From the NCBI RefSeq assembly GCF_036884655.1, contig NC_088338.1, positions 2,680,501-2,744,500 on the forward strand: 64,000 bases of DNA, in the 5' to 3' direction. The notes under the pieces were generated by a model. The model was not told where the DNA came from and did not search any database. It saw nothing but the letters and a program-made list of their open reading frames with translations. Shown in pieces: positions 13,979-25,800 of the stretch. Made by a program: the position numbers and the translations under genes. Origin of the DNA: Musa acuminata AAA Group (lineage: Eukaryota; Streptophyta; Magnoliopsida; Zingiberales; Musaceae). The first letter of the stretch is position 1. Each line of letters opens with the position of its first letter.

Positions 13979-15479
13979 CATCCAATCCTATCTCCTTCCT
14001 CGTTTGCCTTTTTTTGCTGCATCCATATCGAGGAAGTTGACAGGAAGTCAAGCATTTTCCTGTACGAGATCATGCGCCCTATACATGTTTCCCCCATTGC
14101 AACTTAGACATCACAGCACAACACTTGTTGATGGGTTAACGAGACATTTATTGTTCACCCATTTTTCTGAGATCTGAAACTATAAAATTCTGACTCATTA
14201 GCTACGACAGTGTACCTGAAGCTCTACTCTTATCAACTGTCGTTAAAGATGCAAATTGCGAAACCTTATTTACCTCGTTGTCTTCGGTTGCTTGCTTATA
14301 AATAGTTTTCTGAAACAAATATTTGTGATCGATCCCTGTACGACAAGGTGGTGTAGCAATGTAAGTAAATTCTGTTCTTTTCCGTTATAGCAGTTTCCTT
14401 TTCTTCTTTTTTTTCCTTGTGATGCAGGATGATTAATGTTGGTATGTATTAGTCAATCCAGCTTATGAGAATTTATCTGTTTTTTTCTTTATGCATATTA
14501 ATCTTTTTTTTTTCCTTTGTAAATTTTATTCATGCAGAATCATCCGGTATGGATAGAGATATCTCGAGTTATTTGTTTACTTATATTTTATCATATGTGC
14601 CACGTGACTTCTTTTCTTGGTATCCTTTCGACAGGGCAGAGGCTCAAAACTCCCTCGTGTCATCCAACGTACAGCGAAAGGGACGAGATGTCCGTAGCAA
14701 GTAGTAGGATTTCGCATTCCGAGGACAAGTTGGAATGTCTTGGACAGGTGATCATCCTTGTTGGTTCATAAAACGGTGGATCCCGCTTATAGCGATCTCT
14801 GTCTGCTTCGGGATTCGCACGAACATTGACGACCTATTCTGTTCCTTTTCTTTTGGATACTTTTTGGAAAGGATACGACGGTAGAGAAAGAGGAGGAGGA
14901 TCGAGAGAAAGCATACGGCAAGGAAATTTTTCGTAAAACTTCTTTTTTCCTCACATAATCTCTCTTTTTACTTTATATGATGCTTTTTTATTTGTTTAAA
15001 TTATCCTTTTACAATGAGTTCAATTAACATATTGTTTAAAAGAATCGACGAACTTTCCCTTAACCTTTCACATGAAAGTGATGTCAAGTATCAATTACCA
15101 TGCTATCTCTCATTTTAGTTCACCCTCGATGTTGATCTATTTCATTCGAAGTCCTCCTTCGATGATGTCTCAGTTCCAAACGCTGAGGTTTCAGTTCCAA
15201 CAAGGTGACCTCAAATTTGAAAGCCTCGGTAAGTTCTCTCTACATAACATCCTCTCGATGCCGGTTCTCTAGTTGCTTCTCCGGTCTTTTGTTCTCTCTT
15301 ATGTTATTTCTGTTAATTTTAGGTGCTTTTGCAAACTGTTATTAGATTAAAATAATAAATTCGTCTACTCTATCACAAACTATTTTAGTATGAAATATCT
15401 AACTCTAAATTTTAACCGTTGAATCCTGAATTTTGATAATAAAATCAATTGATGATTTTATGGACTAATATGCTTTTGA
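13979..15479. other. 3' flank and spacer after the phosphatase gene
   Basis: The first few hundred bases are expected 3'UTR. Open frames near 14465-14771 are short, overlap in two frames and match nothing I know. The remainder is A/T-rich without recognised features. Confidence 0.5.
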
Positions 15480-16450
15480 GATAAGTGACGCAGGAAATAC
15501 TTCGATCATGGACTTAAACCATCAAAAGGTAAATTGTCGAAGCAGCAAACTCAAATATTATGCCAAAAAAAATATCATTTCTTGAACATCGAGCAAGAGG
15601 ATTGATTGACGTGCCAAAAATTAGACTGTGTTATAAGTTCGGACATCATACCAGAAGGATCGGGTATTACGTCAAAAAATAAGATATCGTGGGAAAGTCG
15701 ATATACCGATAGATCGAACGATATGTTGAAGGAAATGACAAAGTATCGGAAGATCAAATGATATGTCAGAATTGCGTACAATGTGCTAAAAGCTTCATAA
15801 TTATGCCGGATATATGGTTGGATTGTTAAAATATTGATTGATATATTTTGGGTCAAATTGAGTTGGTATTGGATCGAAACGATGCTAACTTATCAAGGAA
15901 CCCATTAGACTTGAACCAAAACTGAATAAGGCTTGTTAGAAGATCAAATCAGTGACCTAAAGTAGCTTGGGCAGTGGTACCGTCTGAGTAAGTTGAAAAG
16001 CACTATTTGTACTTTTTTGACTATAGTTATCGCCTATGTCAACAGTAATATTACCTAGGCCAATGATAATACCACTAGATCCTTAATTCGTGGCCCTATT
16101 ATGATGGTGGTATTGTCTATATAAACTCTCTCTTTGAGAAGTGTTTGAGTCTTTTCCTTCTTCTTGAGTTTAGAGATGATTCTAAATTGTAAGGGATGAG
16201 AGATCTTGTAAAAGAGAGAGTATCAATGTTCTCTCCTAATCTTGTTAAAAAAAAAAAAGTTATAATTATTTTAAGGAAAGAAGAATTGAGAGTTGACGTA
16301 CGTCTAAAAGACCAAACTATTATAAATCGATTTACATCTTTTCTCGTATCTTTGTTTTGATATTATTTACTGATTTACTCCGCTCATCGTATTTTGGTTA
16401 AACATATTTCTAATACAGATCTATCGATATAATCTTAAAATTATATAAAA
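15480..16450 (+). mobile_element. Decayed LTR-like segment, probably Ty1/copia type
   Basis: The segment has an LTR-like order. A stretch with repeated 'gccaaaa/gatcgga' phrases is followed by 'ggtaccg', a TATA-like TCTATATAAA near 16115 and a CT-rich start region. After that come a 'gtaagggatgagagatcttgtaaaag' type R region and 'gacgtacgtctaaaagacc' near the end. I recall banana SIRE-like copia LTRs with this succession. No intact TG...CA ends, target duplication, PBS or gag/pol frames were found, so it is old or a solo remnant. The family call is from memory. Confidence 0.4.
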
Positions 16451-17838
16451 TTATTATAGCACTAATTGTACTACTATTTAACATAGAAGACAAATCGTCT
16501 CTCACGTACTATTCAAGATATTGGATTTTCTCTTAACTATGTATTTTAATGATAAACAATTTGACTGATGATTTTTTAAAATATTGAGTTGATTGGTCTC
16601 ATGAAGCACTTTCCTAATTCATCTAAATACTTAAAAGAAATAATAAGAAGAGGCTAAAATTGAACCAAAAACTAAAATCGCGATGAAATTGAGTTGAAGC
16701 TAAATTGAAAATGAAATTTTGGCTGAAGCTGATCTTTTTTCTAAGGTTAAAATTGGATTCAAAATTAGCTCAGGTGATGGTTTAATTTCTGATTTTAAAA
16801 AGCGAAACAGACAATTTCGGTTCCAAACTAACGATTATAGTTTCAATCTGATGATTTCAAACTTATTAAATATGATTAAAAATAAATATAAAGCATAAAT
16901 AAGGTCTATGTTATAGTGGTCAAATCATAACCTTTAAACCAATTAATATGAGTTCAAATTTTGATATAGTCATTTAGTTTGATTAAAAATATTAATTTTT
17001 TATTAACTTTTTTAAGTCATTACACTCATTATAGTTATACATTTATTTTTCAAAATTTAGAAATAAAATTATGAATTTTTATATTTTAAATTATGTTTAA
17101 TTAAAAAAATTAATAGTTCAATCTGGTATCGAATCGCTCGAATCGAAATCAACAATTTTAGTTCTAAAATGAGTTCTGGATGGCGAAATTGATGATTTCG
17201 GAACCACGGTGAAGGCTAAGTAATAGTCTTAGCCTTTGATGTGAGAAACATCTTTTGTTCTAAAGTGCAAAAAAATGTGAGAAACATCTTTTGTTCAGTT
17301 ATAAAAGTTTTTCCTTTGATTTCTCGCGCCCACCGGAATACATATGGGGTCTCTTCTGCTGGCAAAGGACAGACCAAACGATGTGAGTCCAGAAACAGTT
17401 CCACCTTTGCTTTCTAATATATGCATGAAAGGCAAAGGCTTTACTTAATCAACCCAAATGAAAAGAAACATTTGCATCACAGCAAACCAAAAACTCAAAA
17501 ATCAGGTGGCCAATCGCTGCGCCATACAGTTCATAAATGAATCGACTCGACTGTTTGTCACGTAAAGGATTTAACAGCTGAATCAAGACGCAATTAAGTG
17601 AAGCACTTTTAAGATGAGCGACAAAAGTATCATTATCAGAAAACTGAACTAAAGGTCACAAAATAAAAAAGAGAACAAAGAGATGAAACTAAGTTGCAAG
17701 CGGACATGAGACACACAGGCACTAAGATAAAAAGAAATATGTGCCACATATATTGTATATTATTTCCGCTGACACTCCGAAACATAGTTTGATGATTGTA
17801 CCCATTTACACTCAACAGAAGACGTAGATCTGAGACAT
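16451..17838. other. A/T-rich spacer and 3' flank of the F-box gene
   Basis: Between 16640 and 17210 the phrases 'gaaattgagttg', 'aacaattt(t/c)' and 'gatgatttc(a/g)' recur with Ala/Thr-rich noise, suggesting an old repeat, but no clean termini can be drawn. From about 17400 to 17838 the DNA is presumably 3'UTR of the minus-strand F-box gene. Confidence 0.45.
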
Positions 17839-18567
17839 TTATTTCCAGTCTAGCATGTCTAGAAGCCACAAGACTTCATTCTCAGAGTTTGCAGCATCAC
17901 AAAAATCTATCTTGATGCCAAAAACATCTACAACATTGTTGTAGCTATTCGCCATAAATAGCAAGGACACACAAGCCCTGACCCCAGATATGAATGGATG
18001 TCCAGCTGAAAATCTTAGATAGTCGTAGGCAAGTGCTTGAAAAGCATTAGCATCCACATGCTCAAAGACTGATTGGTTTATGATGCATGCCATCTCGTTT
18101 GTGTCTTTGCGGGCCAGGAGAACAGACACGCTGATTCTCTGCCCCAAAGAGAGAGCGAACCTTGGTTCCACTTGCATTATCATTTTGTAATCAGCACCAT
18201 CGACAAGTGGGTTCTTTATCCCTGTCGTCAGCACAGCACCCGAGACTGCTTCAGAGAATACCAATGTTTGTTCCAACCAGACATCGATGTAAAATTCCAA
18301 ATCATCAAAGGATAGTCTTGCGGGGGGAAGAGACTGATTGAATTGGGACCTGGAAAAGGTTACAAAAAGCTTGTAATAGCTTATGGCTGGAGGTGGTCTT
18401 TTGCATATAGAAGGCCATCTCTTGGCACAGATGCATTTCCAAAGGTATTCATCCCTAGCAATATCTCTCCATTGATGGCATACCAGCATGCATGAAGCTA
18501 GGTCCTTGCCATCAAGTAAAGGGAAGACAGCCTTCAAAACTTCACCATGTAACCAATCTCTGGTCAT
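17839..18567 (-). CDS. F-box protein, At5g39250-like
   Basis: A single coding exon of 242 residues. The F-box occupies about residues 6-50 (EVLKAVFPLLDGKDLASCML, then VCHQWRDIARDEYLWK). It leads into CAKRWPSICKRPPPAISYYK and a C-terminal domain containing LPPARLSFDDLEFYIDVW and ending EVLWLLDMLDWK. No Kelch or LRR repeats are present. The whole sequence matches my memory of the Arabidopsis At5g39250 type, which has similar length. F-box proteins bind SKP1 and bring substrates to an SCF ubiquitin ligase; the substrate of this one is unknown. The ATG at 18567 is the first in a frame aligned with the family. A 5'UTR intron lies upstream, and the gene faces the PPR gene head to head. Confidence 0.93.
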   Translation of the reverse strand: MTRDWLHGEVLKAVFPLLDGKDLASCMLVCHQWRDIARDEYLWKCICAKRWPSICKRPPPAISYYKLFVTFSRSQFNQSLPPARLSFDDLEFYIDVWLEQTLVFSEAVSGAVLTTGIKNPLVDGADYKMIMQVEPRFALSLGQRISVSVLLARKDTNEMACIINQSVFEHVDANAFQALAYDYLRFSAGHPFISGVRACVSLLFMANSYNNVVDVFGIKIDFCDAANSENEVLWLLDMLDWK

Positions 18568-19100
18568 TCTGTGCCTCCAGTGGATGATTCAACAGGAACA
18601 AGGATGAAGCATTGTCACGCCGAGTGCAGTTACATGGTGTAGTGAAAGTTTTGCCTGCACAGAAAAAAAATCTGTATCACAGATAAGCTTTAAGGCCAAA
18701 CTGGTAAATGTAGAGAACCAAGCACATTGTAACTGTAATTGAAGAGAATCAAACTGGAAGGAGAACGACCATACAAGATTTGACAACATGGCACCAGGGA
18801 GGACAGAGAAAATCAAACTTAAGTTCCTTCTACACTACAAGCCACCAATAATTGACTAGGACAAGTAGAATACAAACAGGCTTTCTTAGAAATCACAAGT
18901 TGATCAGCTTTAGCTTTGATGACGAGAAGTAAACTCTGTGGTAGTATGGACCGATCATAATGAATAAGCCAAGGGCCAGATAAAGTGAATAAAGATTAAT
19001 AATGGTTATTAAATAGAATAGCCATGTAGAAATGAAAACTCAGGACCACACAATGAAGAACAGAAAAGAAGCATCGAGTTGTACAAGACAAATGAAACTA

Positions 19101-19293
19101 GGAAGAAAGAACAAAGAAAATATGCATATCTTTTGTGCAACACGGTTGACTAGCATAGGATAACAACTATCATGAAATCTTGGTTTCTCAACCCACTAGG
19201 AAAAAAGAACAAAGAAAATATTCATATCTTGTGTGAGACATGGTTGACTAGCAGAGGATAACAACTACTATTAAATCTTCATTCCTCAAACCA
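19101..19293. repeat. Tandem duplication, about 98-bp unit
   Basis: Copies begin at 19101 and 19199 with gga(a/g)(g/a)aaagaacaaagaaaa. They share 'catatct', 'tggttgactagca(t/g)aggataacaact' and 'aaatctt' blocks. It lies within the leader intron of the F-box gene. Confidence 0.8.
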
Positions 19294-20475
19294 CAGCATA
19301 AATTTATGAATATGGAGTGATCAAATTTTGCTTCCACTTGTGCAAATGATGCATATGAATAACAATTAGGTCAGTTTAATCTCATGAAGAATGTAATATC
19401 CCTAAAATGACAGAAAAATCTTCCTAAGACTAAATGGAAAGCAATGAAAGATGTCTGGAATTTTATAGAAAATTAAGTGAATTTAGTTAATGGACTTAAA
19501 GAATGATTAGTAAATATTTGAACAAGCAATAGTGCAGCACAAAATGCATGAGAGCTGATAGAGTTTAAATGGTATATTTGTAGCATAAAAAAGGTAACAA
19601 TCAGATTGTGTTAATAAGAGATCTTGTGGTACAATTATTAATGGAACATATGAAAATTTTCTTCAGGTGCTAGGCATGAATATTAGGCCACTAGCTTACT
19701 TGTGAAACTAAACTAAGGAAACATGTATCCTAAAGGTAAAGTATCTAAGGAAACTAAGAAAGCTCTTAAGCAACCAGTATCTAATGAAACTAATGTGTGG
19801 TTGAATCAAGAATATAGCTGTACAAGCCAAGACATAACCTACTAAGATCATGCCTCTTATAACAAACATGCAAATGAATCATGGTAGGAGTAAAAAGTAA
19901 AATTGAGAGTGATAATGGGGCCTTATGTAAACATCACCTAACCCTCTAGCAAACTGAAAGAAGATATAGTCATTGTGAAGCTTGTATGCATGTGAATTTG
20001 GTTATACAAAGTACATCCACTAAAAGTTGGAGTGTCACAAATAAATTTCAAGTGAACATGTCCTACAATTAGAATAGGTAAAGATATAAAAGGATCAGAA
20101 AATTGAGTTATTTGAAAAATACTGCAGCTCGGGCATATAAAGATCAATAGCGTGGTGAAGCTTGAACACTATCAAGTAACAAGTAGCACACAAATTTTAG
20201 CAGGAAAAGCCAATAAAAATGTTTTAACACCATTGCATTAAACCATTGTGTTACAATTTCTTGAGGCAGAAGCCCATAAAACCAGACTGAAACTAACTGC
20301 TTTTTTTTTTTTAATCTAACTATGTATTTCTTGCTTCCAGTACAAAAAAAAATCCGAGATGGAATACAAAGTACTAATGTCAATGGACGCTCATCTGAAT
20401 CACAAATTTTAGCATTTTTCATGTTCTTTACACTGAATAAAGATCACTAATAGTTTGACACCTCTTCATAAAAAA

Positions 20476-20477
<2 letters not shown>

Positions 20478-20545
<68 letters not shown>
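20478..20545. repeat. (TA)n microsatellite, about 34 units
   Basis: The longest pure TA run in the window, inside the F-box leader intron. Confidence 0.95.
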
Positions 20546-20549
<4 letters not shown>

Positions 20550-21206
20550 CAAAACCTCATCCAATATATTTGGAATATTTAAAATTTATCATTGATATGA
20601 TGGTAATGTACAAAATTCTAGTACTAAAGGTTTAATAGGAGGGTTCAAAACCTTATCCGATAAATTTTAAAATATATCAGTTGGCTTAGCTGGTGATGAT
20701 ATTGATAGTTTGCGAATTTTTTCTTCATCATTTACTCTTAGTAAAAAATATATATAATTAACTAAAATAAATTAAAAATAACTATTTTCCCATTTTCCAA
20801 ATCATTAAGACGATACTTCTCACAGATAGGACCAAAGTTTCAGTTCAGCACGAATTAGGTTGTCAACATAATTAAAAAAAAACAAGGAAGAAATAAAACC
20901 TGAGGAAGATGTAAACAGAACTACACTCAGAGGATTCAGATAATCCAAGAATCCATTCGGTCGATCCGGAAATCATACAAGATCCTGGGAACTCTCAGGA
21001 TCAAAAGACAACGTTTCTCGAGTAAAAAAATACGCGGAGAAAGGAATCGATCATGAAGAATCAGTAAAGAACTCACCAGTCGACGGATCAATGCAAAGAA
21101 GGATCGAATCCGAAGCAGAGACTCGACGATCTCAAATCAAGGGGCGAAGATTCCTGATTCGCGACTGCAAGTCGTATGGAATTGGGCGCCTGCGACGTTT
21201 CACACG

Positions 21207-21226
21207 CGAGAGAGAGAGAGAGAGAG
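21207..21226. repeat. (GA)n run in the F-box gene leader
   Basis: About ten GA units, which are (CT)n in the sense of the minus-strand transcript. They lie close to the expected transcription start. CT-rich tracts of this kind are common in plant core promoters and leaders. Confidence 0.85.
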
Positions 21227-21250
21227 GTTACTTGGCAAATCGAGACAACC

Positions 21251-21399
21251 TGGCTTGGGGACAGGACGGTTGTACGTGGCAGAACTTGTGGAAAGTATTG
21301 CAAATTTTACATATCTATCCTTTCAACTTTTCAAAAAGACATATCTGCGCTTCGAATTTGCTGTTTCATATTTTTATTTCCTAAAAATAATTTCCTTCT

Positions 21400-21445
<46 letters not shown>

Positions 21446-22797
21446 TTCTTTCTTTGTTGTACCAAATCGAATCTCATGCTAAAAAAGAAAATATATATTA
21501 TATTAAATTATAGATAAGAGACTTCCTGAAACCTAAGTTCTATCACCTACAGAATAATGTCTCAATAGAAACATCAAATTTTAGATTTAACTTCAAAATT
21601 ATAATAATATAATTAATTTAATCATTATATTATATATTTATTCAGCATCCAATCAACCAAAAATATTAGGTACACTCTTATAAAAAGATGGGTCATTTAA
21701 TCATAAGTAATTAATTTTATGTATATATTATGTTTGTATATGAATTATTATATTATATTCTATTCATATTTGGCTATATTATTGGTTAGGATACATTATG
21801 GAAAAGTAATTTTTTCATGAAAAAAGTAAATAAAACATATATATAGAAGTTCTAATAGAATCAAGTAATTTTTTCTTTCTTTCTTTCTTTTTTCATGCTA
21901 TGTTAAAAAATATTAAGTTGTCATCTATACTCATTGTGTAAAATAAATATTTTTTTATAAAAAAAAATATAAGAGTCTTGGGATCCTTATATATCGTCAA
22001 TCTACGTAAGAAAGAAGGAAGCTAAACTCGATTTCTCTTTTCTTTATATATTTCATATGATCATTATGAATAATGATTCAAGTATGTAATATGTCAATAA
22101 GATATGTAATCTATCAATAATCTTAATAATGTGATATATCTACTGATATTTATATATTTACTTAGATAATAGCAAAAATGATCTAGTATAAATAATTAAA
22201 AAAGTCATTACCATCGACATCATCTTGTAACAATATATTACCATATAAATAAATAAACAATAAATCAATATGAAATGTGATGATGATATATTCATATATA
22301 TGATTTTTTTCTTTTCAAGAGAAGGTAAACCTATACTGATTGGATGATTCCCTCATGATCATCAAACCATCGTAAATGATTAGTAATTAAAAACATTCTC
22401 AACCACCTTTATCATTAACTATTTTAGGCTATCTAAAGAAAATTATAATTTTTATTTAGAATCATCCGAAAACTCTCAAATAAATTATTTTACGAGATCT
22501 CAAAACCTATTATGAAATTAATAATAAAGGTCGATAAGAATTGAGACTGACTGAAAAATCTAATCGATATAGTGTAAATCGAAAATTAAGGTTATGTTCT
22601 GCTCCAAATCAATATAGTCTAAATGGATTATTTTGGTCTTTGGAAAAAGAAAATGTTCCTCTATCAGCAGTCTAAATCGAAGCATCACCAATCTGTTGCT
22701 GAAATTGCCAAAATTACCTAATCGTCCCTATCATCACCGCGATCGGAACGCTCAAATTCCTGAACCGTAAGCCTCAATCTGCACCCCTTTCCTAAAT
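21251..22797. promoter_or_regulatory. Divergent upstream region between F-box and PPR genes
   Basis: About 1.5 kb separates two head-to-head genes. It is very A/T-rich from 21450 to about 22650 with no coding frame. GC content rises toward the PPR leader. Promoter elements were not resolved. Confidence 0.5.
21402..21442. repeat. (TA)n microsatellite
   Basis: About 20 TA units between the F-box and PPR genes. Confidence 0.93.
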
Positions 22798-22817
22798 CCC
22801 TAACCCTAACCCTAACC
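22798..22817 (+). promoter_or_regulatory. Telomere-like motif (telo-box cluster) in the PPR leader
   Basis: Three consecutive CCCTAA units lie 40-60 bases before the ATG at 22856. Telo-boxes are frequent near starts of plant housekeeping genes, where they bind Myb/TRB-type proteins. Similar AACCCTAA units recur near 31921. Confidence 0.65.
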
Positions 22818-22855
22818 AGCCGTCTTCGCCTCTTTCCCTCCGAACTCGCCCGTCC

Positions 22856-25800
22856 ATGGCGGCCATCCTCCTCCGCTCCCGATTCCTCCTCCCCAAGCCC
22901 CTCACCCCCGCCCCGTTTATCCGCTCCATCTCGGCCTTCCCTTTCCTCTCCCAGGAGCCGCAACTCGAGGAACCGCCTTCGTCGCCCACGGCATCCGCCT
23001 CCCCGCTGCCCCCCAGCCCCTCCACCGGGAGCCCCTTCTACCAGGAGAACTGGCGGAGCCCCAACCCCGCCCCCGGCGTCGGGCCCCTTGTCGGCGGCCA
23101 GTCGCTCGTCCCAATGGGGCCCTCCGCCACCGCCCGGATGATGGCCTTCTCCCAGACCTTGGACGTCTCCAGCCTCATGAATGTCTTCGCTGATTGGATG
23201 ACGTCGCAACGCTGGTCCGATGTCAAGCAGCTGTTCGAGTTCTGGATCCGCTCGCTGGACGCCTCCGGGAAGCCCAACAAGCCCGACGTCCACCTCTTCA
23301 ATCACTATCTTAGGGCTAATCTGATGATGGGTGCGACGGCGGGAGAGCTCTTGGATCTGGTGGCCCAGATGCAGGAGTACCAGATCGCACCCAACACCGC
23401 GTCATATAACTTGGTGCTCAAGGCTATGTTTCAGGCGCGGGAGAGTGAGGCAGCGGAGAAGTTGGTCGATCGGTAAGGAACATTATTCTCTTGTAGCTTA
23501 GTTTCATATTTTTTGTGGTTTGTTATGTGGATTGTTGTTTTCAATAAATGTAGCTAAGTTTTTTGAAGAAATGACCCAAAAGGGAAAGCTTGTGTTGGCA
23601 ATAAGGGGGCTTAGGAATTGGGCGTGAAAATTAAAAGAGATCATTGAGCTTCTAATTTGTGCCTCTATTAATAACGATTTATTGGAAGAGTTCTGAATGC
23701 AAATTTGATTCTCGTTAACTGATTCGTTGATGATATAATCGAATGAATTTTTTGGACCTCTTGTAACCATATATGTAGACCGGCGTTTCACTTCTTGCAT
23801 GGGCCACCTATGCAATATCAAAATGTATAATGTTTATGTTATAACATGTGGGGAGATGGGGGTCTTTAGGCTCATATGGTATGATCTGCAAATTGAATAA
23901 CTAATTATTGATTTTAGATAACAGTTCAGTGTTGATTTTGATTGATTAGTTAATTTTGTTCTATCAGAAAATAGAATGTACTGTTCGTAGTATCATAGCC
24001 AGGTCTTAAAACTTGGTGCTAAAGTTGATGGCACTAGTAAACCTTTTGTGACAGTAAAACGTCTCAAGCTCACTGTCACACACACATAGAGAAAGAGAGG
24101 ATGTAGAAATGAGTGGGGTAGTTGTGGTACCTCTTGCTGAAAATATGTAGGTTACAACTGATTTCATATATGAAAATTGTTTCATGAAGGCTAAGTTCAG
24201 ATGTGCTTATTGTCTTGTTTCGTTCCTCTCTCTTTTTGTTCTTTGTTCTCTCTGCTAATTTTGTGAACACTGTTTCATCTATGATAATCTTTCTATTAGT
24301 GTTATTTAACTTTAAATGTTTCATGTGATTATTCTATTTTGGACTACTACATTGGATGTTGGATCTCTTTAGAAAAATTTTCTATTTGGATGACTACCAG
24401 ATTGGCTTTTGGTATGTTGAGACGAGGCTTAGGTTGAACCAGTCTAGCCCTATGATTTTCCCCTTACTTTTTGTTAGTACCTACGGTTATTATTATTTGA
24501 ATTTACTGTAGACCATGGAATGATGGGACTTTACTGGGTATAATGTTAAAGTTTATCATGGGACTTTACTGTAGGCACCTTGTATTCTTTTTCTTTTTCT
24601 TTCTTGTCCTCCCTCTCTTTAGTCTATGTCCCTGAATCTTGTGACCTCTCATTCTTGAGGAGTGCACATGCAAAGAATCAGACATGATGTAGATCTTGAT
24701 CCTAAGCATCAAAGTTAATGCCGGAGACCCATAGCTGCGTTCCTACAAGGCAAGATGTATAACATGGTCCTCATAATATTGACAAGCTAGGTACAATTTG
24801 GATCTAGATGGGTAAATTGGGCAGTGATGTAGTTGATTAGAAACTTGTATAGGATACCTTTTAATCTTAAACGGCTGGTAAGAGACAGCTGATGTGGTAT
24901 TTAAATCTTGTAAATTTTCTATAGCATGTGCATTTTACCTTTTTGAATGATTGTTTATTGATTGACCTCAGGATGCTGCAGACAGGCACCACACCAGATG
25001 ATGAATCATACAATTTGGTTATCGGCCTTCTAATTCTTATGAACCAGATAGATTCCGCATTGAAATATATGGATTTGACGATAAAATCAGGTTACATGAT
25101 ATCATCAAGTGTCTTTATGGATTGTGTACGGAGCTGTGTAAATGCTGGAAAGCTGGACACTCTAGCATCCATCATAGAGAAATGCAAGGTACTGATCAAG
25201 TTTTGCAAATAACTACGATTACCAACACTTTGTCATTTATGGCCACTGTCTGCGATGCCCCTCTGTATAGTTGCATTTGGGAGTAGTGATTCTTGTCTTT
25301 CACAATTAGTTAACTCTGTTCTGTCATCTTTTTTTAAGTTTTGATTTGGTTTCCCTGTTTGGGTGTTTCTCAGACAACAGACCAAAACAAAGCCTTATGC
25401 CCAAGCTGGAATTTGTGTAACTATATTGCAGATGTTGCTTTGCAAGCAGATCATAGCAAATTGGCATATTTCTCCTTGGAGTTTTTGGCTCGATGGATTG
25501 CTCGTGGTGAGATTGCTAGGCCACCAGTTCTGCTTTCAGCCGAGGAAGGTTTAGTTGTCTCAGCACTTGGTGCTGCCGGTAGAACATACAACTCTACTCT
25601 TCTAGATGCTGCATGGTCAATCTTGCGACGTTCACTGCGTCAGAAAAGGGCCCCAAGTCCAGAGACTTACCTTGCAAAGATATATGCACACTCATCGTTG
25701 GGACAGTTACAACGTGCTTTTGCTAGCCTCAATGAATTTGAAACTGTGTATGGGAATTCTGAAGAAGTTGATCAGGAGCTGTTCTCACCTTTTACATCTT

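Larger units (their letters stand above)
18655..21076 (-). other. 5'UTR intron of the F-box gene, with leader exon at about 21077-21250
   Basis: On the minus strand a leader exon ends ...GACTG|GTGAGT (exon edge 21077). An acceptor with a long T tract (TTTTCTGTGCAG|G) lies at 18654. Together they define a 2.42 kb intron before the start codon. The intron holds a tandem duplication and a long (TA)n run. Long leader introns often raise expression in plants, but that is not shown here. Confidence 0.6.

Noticed and set aside
14465..14771. Overlapping 79-codon frames downstream of the phosphatase
   Set aside because: Two frames compete over the same bases, there is no family resemblance, and the start is a T-rich hydrophobic run typical of chance.
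22718..23305. 195-codon minus-strand open frame opposite PPR exon 1
   Set aside because: It is Gly/Arg/Glu-rich, the expected antisense image of a GC-rich first exon; the plus strand is a clear PPR family match.
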